Assembly (NCBI GenBank): GCA_965602635.1
Contig: CBFCZU010000226.1
Location: 1 to 6,955, forward strand
Length of the DNA: 6,955 nucleotides
Source of the DNA: CBFCZU01 sp965602635
Lineage (GTDB): Bacteria; Planctomycetota; Phycisphaerae; SM23-33
Reading direction: 5' to 3'
Part shown: positions 1 through 5,510 of the stretch, piece by piece
Layout of the letters: each line of letters begins with the position of its first letter
Position numbering within the stretch: the stretch's first letter is position 1
Program-made: the position numbers and the translations under genes
The notes under the pieces: generated by a model
What the model was told of the DNA's origin: nothing
Seen by the model: the letters and a program-made list of their open reading frames with translations, nothing else
Database searches by the model: none

Positions 1-2
1 AG

Positions 3-983
3 GTCAAGCCGCCGGGCAGCACCGAGGCCAAGGACATATACGAGCCCGGTGGCATCGCCGCCGCCACGCCGGTAACCGACGGGAAGCGCGTCTGCGCCCT
101 CTTCGCCAACGGCGACGTCGGCTGCTTCGATTTCGAAGGGCGCCAGCTCTGGGCCGAGGCCCTGGGGCCGCTGGAGAACGCCTACGGGCACGCCTCATCA
201 CCGGTCATCTGCGGCGACCTGCTGCTGCTTCAGCTCGACCAGGCGTCGGCCGATGACGGCAAGTCGTACCTGCTGGCGATGGACCTGGCCACCGGGGCGA
301 CGGTCTGGGACGCCCCTCGCCCAGTCGGCGATACCTGGTCCACGCCCATCGTCATCCAGGTCGGCTCGACAAGGCAGGTGATCGCCTGCGGCAACCCGCT
401 GGTGATCGCCCACGACCTTGCCAGCGGGCGGGAGATATGGCGGGCCGACTGCCTGGGCGGCGACCAGGCCCCCTCGCCGATCCTCGCCGCCGGCCTGGTG
501 TGCGTGGCCGACTCGAGCGCGGAGCTTACGGCCATTCGCCCCGGGGGCAGCGGCGACGTGACCAAGAGCGGCATCGCCTGGCGGGTCGAGGACGGCGTGC
601 CCGAGATCGCCACCCCCGTCACCGACGGGGAGCACATCTTCCTGGCGGTGGACATGCTCACCTGCTACGAGGCCCGCACCGGCAAGAAGCTCTGGGAGGT
701 GGAGCTGGAGGATGCCTGCCGGTCCTCGCCGGCGCTGGCCGAGGGAAGGCTCTACGTGCTGGACGATGTCGGCATGATGTACGTTCTCCAGCCCGGGCCG
801 CAGCACCGCGAGATCGCCCGGTCGCGGCTCGGCGACAACTTGACCTGCCACGCCTCGCCGGCCTTCGCCGACGGGAGGATATTCATCCGCGTCCAGATCG
901 AGCCCGACGAGGAGGCGGAGGAAGAGGACGGGGACGCAAAAACCGAGAACCACCTTTACTGCGTCGGCAAGGCGAAGAAATGA
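3..983 (+). CDS. PQQ-like beta-propeller protein, 3' part (5' end outside window)
   Basis: The frame is open from the first complete codon of the window, so the true start lies upstream; 326 residues are visible. The protein shows repeated blades typical of the PQQ-like / BamB-like beta-propeller superfamily: a tryptophan after a hairpin turn (GRQLW near 47-50, ATGATVW near 96-102, ASGREIW near 140-146, RTGKKLW near 225-231), alternating with SPV/TPV-DG strands (ATPVTDG at 21-27 and again at 203-209; SSPALAEGR at 241-249; ASPAFADGR at 284-292). No enzyme residues could be identified, so a scaffold, sensor or PQQ-independent role is as likely as a dehydrogenase. A strongly acidic loop (EPDEEAEEEDGD, about 300-311) interrupts the last blade before the closing strand HLYCVGK. 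The stop overlaps the next start as ATGA, indicating translational coupling with the Fe-S flavoprotein fusion. Family assignment is good; function is unknown. Confidence 0.86.
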   Translation, partial: VKPPGSTEAKDIYEPGGIAAATPVTDGKRVCALFANGDVGCFDFEGRQLWAEALGPLENAYGHASSPVICGDLLLLQLDQASADDGKSYLLAMDLATGATVWDAPRPVGDTWSTPIVIQVGSTRQVIACGNPLVIAHDLASGREIWRADCLGGDQAPSPILAAGLVCVADSSAELTAIRPGGSGDVTKSGIAWRVEDGVPEIATPVTDGEHIFLAVDMLTCYEARTGKKLWEVELEDACRSSPALAEGRLYVLDDVGMMYVLQPGPQHREIARSRLGDNLTCHASPAFADGRIFIRVQIEPDEEAEEEDGDAKTENHLYCVGKAKK

Positions 984-3334
984 GCGAACCTGACCTGGAC
1001 CTGGAGTTCGTTGACGCCGCGGTGGCGAAGATCGGGCGCACGCCCGATGCGACCATACCCATCCTCCAGGCCATCCAGAACCACTACCGCTACGTGCCCG
1101 AGCAGGCGCTGCGGCGTGTGTGCGAGATAACCGACATCAACCCGGCGGACATCGTGGGCGTTGCCACCTTCTATTCGCAGTTCCGGATGCGCCCGGCGGG
1201 GGAGCACACGATACGCGTGTGCATCGGCACGGCCTGCCACGTCAAGGGCGGCGAGGGCATCTACGAGGCGTTCCGCGAGCACCTCCGGATCGAAGAGGGA
1301 GAGGACACCGACGCGGAGCGGCAATTCACGGTGGAGAAGGTGGCGTGCCTGGGCTGCTGCATGCTCGCCCCGGCGGTGGAGATCGGCAACATGACCTACG
1401 GGCACCTGACGCCCGAGACGGTGGGGGCGGTGGTCGATGACTTTCTCGCCGGCCAGGCCGAGGTCGCCGGCGAGCGCCCGGCGGCGCCCGGTGCGGGCGA
1501 GAGGCGGGCGGTCGGCGAGATTCGCATCAGCCTCGACACCTGCTGCATCGCCAGCGGCGCCGGCAAGGTGGCCCAGGCCCTGGGGCAGGCCATCCGGCGG
1601 ACGGGCGCGGCGGCGGTGCTCAAGGCCGTCGGCTGCGCCGGAAAGTCCTACCTCGAGCCGCTGGTGGAGGTGATCTCCCCGGGGGCCGAGCCGGTGCTCT
1701 ACCAGGCCGTCTGCCCGGACGATGCCGAGGCCATCGTGCGGAGGCACTTCAGGCCGGCTGGGCTCGGGCGCAGGGTCCGCTCGGTCGTCTCTTCCGCGTT
1801 GGAAAAGGCTCTCACGGACGAGGCGTGGGACGCCGGCGGCGAGGCGCTGCCGCCCCACCACCCCTCAGTGCAGGCCTTCGACGAAAAGCAGGTGCGGATC
1901 GCCACGGAATACTGCGGCCAGGCCAGCCCCACCGACCTGGACGAGTACCTCCGCCATGACGGGTTCGCGGCGCTGCGCCGCTGCCTGGAGGAGCTGACGG
2001 GCGAGCAGGTCATCGACGAGATAGCCGCCAGCCGCCTGAGGGGGCGGGGAGGGGCCGGGTACCCCACCGCCGCCAAGTGGGCCCAGGTAGCCGACCAGCC
2101 GGGACCGGCCAAGTACCTCGTCTGCAACGGCGACGAGGGCGACCCCGGGGCGTTCATGGACCGCATGCTGCTGGAGTCCCAGCCCTACCGGATCATCGAA
2201 GGGCTGACCATCGCCGCCTACGCCGTCGCCGCCCACGCCGGATACGCCTACATCCGGGCCGAGTACCCCAGGGCGGTCATACGGATGACCGAGGCCATCG
2301 AGCGCTGCCGGAAGGCCGGCTTCCTCGGGAAGGACATCATGGGCAGCGGGCTCGCCTTCGAGCTGCACATCATGGAGGGGGCGGGGGCGTTCGTATGCGG
2401 CGAGGAGACCGCACTGCTGGCGTCTATGGAGGGCCGGCGGGGCGAACCCCGGCTGCGCCCGCCGTACCCCGCCGCCAGCGGGCTGTGGGGCAAACCCACC
2501 CTGGTCAACAACACCGAGACCTTCTCCCTCGTCCCCTGGATCATCCGCAACGGCGGCGCGGCCTTCGCCGCCCTGGGCGACGAGAACTCCCGGGGCACGA
2601 AGGTCTTCGCCCTCGCCGGGAAGGTCGCCCGCGGCGGTCTGATCGAGGTGCCCATGGGCATCACCCTGCGCCAGATCGTGGAGGAAATCGGCGGGGGGGT
2701 CTCCGACGGCGAGAGGCTCAAGGCCGTTCAGGTGGGCGGGCCCTCCGGCGGGTGCGTGCCGGAACGGCTGGCCGACACGCCCGTGGACTACGAGGCCCTG
2801 ACCGGAGCCGGGGCGATGATGGGCTCGGGCGGGCTGGTCGTCCTCGACGAGACCGACTGCATGGTCGAGATCGCCCGCTACTTCCTCCAGTTCACCCAGG
2901 ACGAGTCGTGCGGGAAGTGCACCGCCTGCCGTGTCGGCACGCGGCGGATGCTGGAAGTCCTCCAGCGGCTCTGCGATGGCCAGGGACGCCGCGGCGACGT
3001 CGAGCACCTCGAGCACCTCGCCCGGACGATCGAGGCCGGCAGCCTCTGCGGCCTCGGGCGCAGCGCCCCCAACCCCGTGCTGACAACCATCAAGTACTTC
3101 CGGGACGAGTACGACGCCCACATCGAGGGCCGATGCCCCGCCGCGAGCTGCAAGGCGCTGATAACCTACTCGATCACCGACGACTGCATCGGCTGCACGA
3201 TCTGCGCACAGCACTGCCCGGCCGATGCCATCGCCATGAGGCCGTATGAAAAACATGAGATCGACAACGATAAGTGCGTCCGCTGCGGAACCTGCAAACA
3301 AGGCTGCCCCGCCGATGCGGTCAAAGTCGAGTGA
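980..3334 (+). CDS. NuoE-NuoF-type fusion: NADH:acceptor flavoprotein with C-terminal 2x[4Fe-4S] ferredoxin (HydC-HydB / StnC-StnB-like)
   Basis: The 784-aa product probably oxidises NADH (or reduces NAD+) at FMN and passes electrons along Fe-S clusters in the cytoplasm; no signal peptide or membrane segment is seen. Domains in order: NuoE/HydC-like [2Fe-2S] domain (about 1-155; ligands C81, C86, C123, C127); linker; thioredoxin-like domain (about 180-260) with an incomplete cysteine set; NuoF core (about 300-700) with the FMN/NADH motif RGRGGAGYPTAAKW (354-367), NGDEGDPGAFMDR (383-395), GAGAFVCGEETALL (467-480) and a [4Fe-4S] site C644-C647-C650 plus C690; a C719/C724 pair; then two [4Fe-4S] ferredoxin motifs (C736, C739, C742, C746 and C766, C769, C772, C776). 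The ferredoxin tail is typical of HydB/Bfu/Stn-type subunits rather than respiratory complex I. The ATG overlaps the previous stop (ATGA) and begins exactly at the NuoE domain, so the longer upstream open frame is rejected. NuoE and NuoF are usually separate chains; NuoE-NuoF fusions are known in some NAD-dependent formate dehydrogenases. Confidence 0.93.
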   Translation: MSEPDLDLEFVDAAVAKIGRTPDATIPILQAIQNHYRYVPEQALRRVCEITDINPADIVGVATFYSQFRMRPAGEHTIRVCIGTACHVKGGEGIYEAFREHLRIEEGEDTDAERQFTVEKVACLGCCMLAPAVEIGNMTYGHLTPETVGAVVDDFLAGQAEVAGERPAAPGAGERRAVGEIRISLDTCCIASGAGKVAQALGQAIRRTGAAAVLKAVGCAGKSYLEPLVEVISPGAEPVLYQAVCPDDAEAIVRRHFRPAGLGRRVRSVVSSALEKALTDEAWDAGGEALPPHHPSVQAFDEKQVRIATEYCGQASPTDLDEYLRHDGFAALRRCLEELTGEQVIDEIAASRLRGRGGAGYPTAAKWAQVADQPGPAKYLVCNGDEGDPGAFMDRMLLESQPYRIIEGLTIAAYAVAAHAGYAYIRAEYPRAVIRMTEAIERCRKAGFLGKDIMGSGLAFELHIMEGAGAFVCGEETALLASMEGRRGEPRLRPPYPAASGLWGKPTLVNNTETFSLVPWIIRNGGAAFAALGDENSRGTKVFALAGKVARGGLIEVPMGITLRQIVEEIGGGVSDGERLKAVQVGGPSGGCVPERLADTPVDYEALTGAGAMMGSGGLVVLDETDCMVEIARYFLQFTQDESCGKCTACRVGTRRMLEVLQRLCDGQGRRGDVEHLEHLARTIEAGSLCGLGRSAPNPVLTTIKYFRDEYDAHIEGRCPAASCKALITYSITDDCIGCTICAQHCPADAIAMRPYEKHEIDNDKCVRCGTCKQGCPADAVKVE

Positions 3335-3346
3335 GGTTCTACTCAC
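3331..3346 (+). other. Short stem-loop over the fusion-gene stop codon and cassette edge
   Basis: GTGAG and CTCAC form a 5-bp stem with a 6-nt loop (GTTCTA). The TGA stop lies inside the left arm. The right arm is the first five bases of the left cassette repeat. There is no T-run, so it is not a convincing terminator. It may simply reflect the junction between the host gene and the inserted cassette. Confidence 0.35.
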
Positions 3347-3371
3347 CGCGGAGATCGCAGAGAACGCAGAG
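3342..3371 (+). repeat. Left terminal inverted repeat of the GxxExxY cassette (9-bp periodic)
   Basis: This 30-bp element is matched by the reverse complement of 3769-3798 at 27 of 30 positions. After the leading CTCAC it consists of 9-bp steps: CGCGGAGAT, CGCAGAGAA, CGCAGAG. It begins eight bases after the stop of the NuoE-NuoF fusion and ends directly against the ATG of the nuclease-like gene. In many genomes repeats of this type are read as the peptide TAEIAENAE at the start of over-extended GxxExxY annotations. Confidence 0.88.
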
Positions 3372-3755
3372 ATGGAAGAGATCATAAACAGCATAACTTC
3401 TTCGATCATTGGCGCGGCGGTTAACGTGCACAGGGAGTTGGGGCCGGGCTTGCTGGAGTCTACGTATGAGGCGTGTTTGGTACACGAACTTGCCCAGGAG
3501 GGCATAAAGGTTGAGCGGCAGAAGGCGCTGCCTGTCGTCTATCGTGGTGTCAGACTGGATTGCGGCTATCGCATTGACCTGTTGGTGCAGGGCCAGGTAG
3601 TCGTTGAGGTGAAGGCGGTTGACAGGCTTAAGCCGATCCACCGGGCACAGGTCTTGTCGTACCTGAAGCTCTCCGGATGCAAGGTCGGGCTCCTGATCAA
3701 CTTTAACGTCAAAATGTTGAAAGACGGAGTATGCAGGCTTGTCAACGAACTCTAG
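3372..3755 (+). CDS. GxxExxY family protein, PD-(D/E)XK nuclease-like (127 aa)
   Basis: The name-giving motif is present as G26-L-L-E29-S-T-Y32, followed by a PD-(D/E)XK-like core: D69 in YRIDLLV, then E79-V-K81 in VVEVKAV, then the helix RAQVLSYLKLSG (91-102) and strand GLLINF. Length and order match the GxxExxY family, which is built like a small nuclease but whose physiological role is not established. The ATG at 3372 is chosen because it abuts the left repeat. A longer in-frame start exists at 3246, but it would run inside the ferredoxin-coding end of the preceding gene and through the repeat. Base composition is visibly lower in GC than both neighbours, with many A- or T-ending codons (for example ATA and TCT), which suggests transfer. 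No clear Shine-Dalgarno precedes the ATG. The gene sits between two subunit genes of one electron-transfer complex and is not expected to take part in it. It may belong to a mobile or mobilisable repeat cassette. Confidence 0.9.
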   Translation: MEEIINSITSSIIGAAVNVHRELGPGLLESTYEACLVHELAQEGIKVERQKALPVVYRGVRLDCGYRIDLLVQGQVVVEVKAVDRLKPIHRAQVLSYLKLSGCKVGLLINFNVKMLKDGVCRLVNEL

Positions 3756-3768
3756 AGAATTCATGGCT

Positions 3769-3798
3769 CTCTGCGTGCTCTGCGGTCTCTGCGGTGAG
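3769..3798 (-). repeat. Right terminal inverted repeat of the GxxExxY cassette
   Basis: The reverse complement matches 3342-3371 at 27 of 30 positions. It starts 13 bases after the nuclease-like stop codon and ends 14 bases before the ATG of the downstream flavoprotein gene. With the left copy it encloses only the GxxExxY gene, so the whole unit is about 457 bp. No transposase is present, so any mobility would have to be supplied in trans or by recombination. Confidence 0.88.
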
Positions 3799-3812
3799 TT
3801 CTGCTTCTTCCA

Positions 3813-5375
3813 ATGCCGAGGATACGAATAGACAACCGTGAAGTGGAGGTGCCCGCCGGGGCGACCGTCCTCGACGCCGCCCGGAAGCTGGGCATCGAGA
3901 TACCGACGCTCTGCCACCTGGACGGTCGGCCGGCGCTGACCTCCTGCATGGTCTGCGTGGTCAAGGTCGCGGGCCGGGGTTGGCTGGTGCCGGCCTGCGC
4001 GTTCCGGGCCGAGGACGGCATGGAGGTCGAGAGCGAGACCGAGCCGGTCCTCCGGGCCCGGCGGGCGGCGCTGGAGCTGCTGCTGAGCGACCACGTGGGC
4101 GACTGCGAGGCGCCGTGCCGGCTGGCGTGCCCGGCCGGGGCGAACATCCCGTTGATGATCCGCCAGATCGCCGACGGGCGGCTGGGCGAGGCGCTGATGA
4201 CGGCCAGGGAGGGCCTGGTGCTGCCGGGTGTCTTGGGGCGGATCTGCACCTCTCCCTGCCAGCGTGCCTGCCGCCGCGCCGACGCGGACGCCGCGGTGTC
4301 CATCCGCCTGCTGCACGGGGGCCTCGCCGAGGCGGCCGTCGCCTCGGGCAGTTCGCAGCCGCCGGCGCGGAAGGAGCCGACCGGCAAGTCGGTGGCGATT
4401 GTGGGCGCGGGCCCCGCCGGCCTGGCGGCGGCGCAGCGGCTGCTCGCCGACGGCCATGCGTGCACCGTCTTCGACGACCACGACCAGCCCGGCGGGATGC
4501 TCCGCTACGGCCTCGACGAAGCCAGGCTCCCGCGCGACCTGCTCGACGCGGAGATCGCGGTCATCGAGCAGCTCGGGGCCCGGTTCCGCTGCGGCGTCCG
4601 CGTCGGGGCCGACGTCTCGCTGCGCGAGCTGCGGGACGATTTCGGCGCGGTCTTCCTCGCCCCCGGGCGGCTCGACGCCGACCAGGCCCGGCGGCTGGGA
4701 GTGGAGGCGACCGACAAGGGCATCACGATCGATCCGGCCACCTTCCAGACGCCCGTGCCCGGTGTCTTCGCCGGCGGCGACGCCACGCGCCCGCGAAAGC
4801 TGGCCGTCCGGGCGGTCGCCCACGGCAAGGCCGCCGCCGCGGGCATAGGGCAACTGCTCGCCGGCTCGCCCGTCACCCCCCCGGCCAGGCCCTTCAACAG
4901 CCGGATGGGCAAACTTGACGAAGGGGAACTGGCCGAGTTCCTCGCCGGCGCCGCCGATTACGGGCCCGTCTCGCCCGCCGGCGGGCAGGCCGGCCTGGCC
5001 GACGAACAGGCCCGCCGCGAGGCCCGGCGCTGCCTCCACTGCGACTGCCGAAAGGCCGAGGACTGCCTGCTTCGCATCCACGCCACTGCCTGCGGCGCCC
5101 GCCAGCAGCGCCCGCCCGAGCGGCGGAGGTTCACCCGGCAGAGCGGCCACCCGACGATCGTCTTCGAGCCGGGCAAGTGCATCTCCTGCGGGATGTGCAT
5201 CCGGATCGCCGCCGACGCCGGCGAGGAACTGGGGCTGACCTTCGTCGGGCGCGGCTTCGACATGCGCCTGGCCGTGCCGTTCGCCCGCCCGCTGGGCGAG
5301 GGCCTGGCCAAGGCCGCCGCCGAGTGCGTCAAGGCCTGCCCGACCGCCGCGCTGGCATTCAAGGCCGACACCTGA
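3813..5375 (+). CDS. NuoG/GltD-like Fe-S flavoprotein lacking the NAD(P)H-binding subdomain (StnA-like)
   Basis: The 520-aa product is a cytoplasmic multi-cluster electron-transfer subunit. Domains in order: NuoG-type [2Fe-2S] ferredoxin (about 1-75; C34, C45, C48, C62); GltD/NfnB-type N-terminal domain with C98-x3-C102-x3-C106-P and C145-x3-C149-x3-C153 for two [4Fe-4S] clusters; FAD Rossmann half with G198-x-G200-x2-G203 and QPGGMLRYG (225-233); FAD-closing half TPVPGVFAGGDATR (313-326); CLHCDC (407-412); and a C-terminal Fe-S domain with C456, C459, C462 and C505-x3-C509-P. In GltD-family proteins an NAD(P)H-binding subdomain of roughly 150 residues, with its own GxGxxA/G motif, lies between the FAD halves. 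Here FLAPGR (281-286) runs almost directly into GITIDP (303-308), so it is absent. The ATG at 3813 is the only usual start after the in-frame TGA at 3795 and gives an exact NuoG-type N-terminus. No good Shine-Dalgarno precedes it. It probably partners the NuoE-NuoF fusion. Domain content resembles StnA of Stn transhydrogenases. Confidence 0.9.
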   Translation: MPRIRIDNREVEVPAGATVLDAARKLGIEIPTLCHLDGRPALTSCMVCVVKVAGRGWLVPACAFRAEDGMEVESETEPVLRARRAALELLLSDHVGDCEAPCRLACPAGANIPLMIRQIADGRLGEALMTAREGLVLPGVLGRICTSPCQRACRRADADAAVSIRLLHGGLAEAAVASGSSQPPARKEPTGKSVAIVGAGPAGLAAAQRLLADGHACTVFDDHDQPGGMLRYGLDEARLPRDLLDAEIAVIEQLGARFRCGVRVGADVSLRELRDDFGAVFLAPGRLDADQARRLGVEATDKGITIDPATFQTPVPGVFAGGDATRPRKLAVRAVAHGKAAAAGIGQLLAGSPVTPPARPFNSRMGKLDEGELAEFLAGAADYGPVSPAGGQAGLADEQARREARRCLHCDCRKAEDCLLRIHATACGARQQRPPERRRFTRQSGHPTIVFEPGKCISCGMCIRIAADAGEELGLTFVGRGFDMRLAVPFARPLGEGLAKAAAECVKACPTAALAFKADT

Positions 5376-5510
5376 CCGCCCCGCCACGGCCGCCATCCTT
5401 CAGGCCCGCCATACTCACGCCCCCTGGCCGATTCTGCGAGATCGTGGTAAACCACCTGGAGGCAGGGGTCTGCAAGCCTGGCTCCCCGAAGGCTGCCGCG
5501 GAGACTCCGG
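5376..5510 (+). other. Intergenic region with potential RNA secondary structure
   Basis: No gene was found. There is an inverted repeat GTGGT-AA-ACCAC at 5444-5455. It is followed by GGCAG (5461-5465) able to pair with CTGCC (5493-5497), enclosing a GGG/CCC pairing, then CGGA-GAC-TCCG at 5499-5509, immediately before the next candidate ATG. It does not match any riboswitch class I can recognise. In such GC-rich DNA some pairing is expected by chance. No T-rich terminator follows the flavoprotein gene. Confidence 0.3.

Larger units (their letters stand above)
3342..3798 (+). mobile_element. Putative GxxExxY cassette (inverted repeats plus one gene)
   Basis: The unit comprises the two 30-bp inverted repeats and the single gene between them. 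What is seen: precise bracketing, lower GC than the surroundings, and a position between two genes encoding parts of one electron-transfer complex. What is inferred: that it arrived as a unit. A short similarity, GTGAGGTTCT at 3331-3340 against GTGAGTTCT at 3794-3802, lies near the two junctions, but it overlaps the right repeat and is not a clean target-site duplication. It could also be a stable repeat-associated gene pair rather than an active element. Confidence 0.5.

Noticed and set aside
437..979. Upstream extension of the NuoE-NuoF fusion frame
   Set aside because: It overlaps the beta-propeller gene in another frame and translates to Arg/Gly/Pro-rich sequence. Homology begins exactly at the ATG at 980.
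3246..3371. Longer start for the GxxExxY gene
   Set aside because: It would lie inside the ferredoxin-coding end of the preceding gene and translate the repeat (TAEIAENAE), a known over-annotation pattern.
1865..3505. 546-aa minus-strand frame opposite the fusion
   Set aside because: It is a high-GC shadow of a well-supported gene; no motif is seen.
3342..3798. Conventional insertion sequence
   Set aside because: There is no transposase, and the single gene is a GxxExxY protein. No clean target-site duplication could be found.
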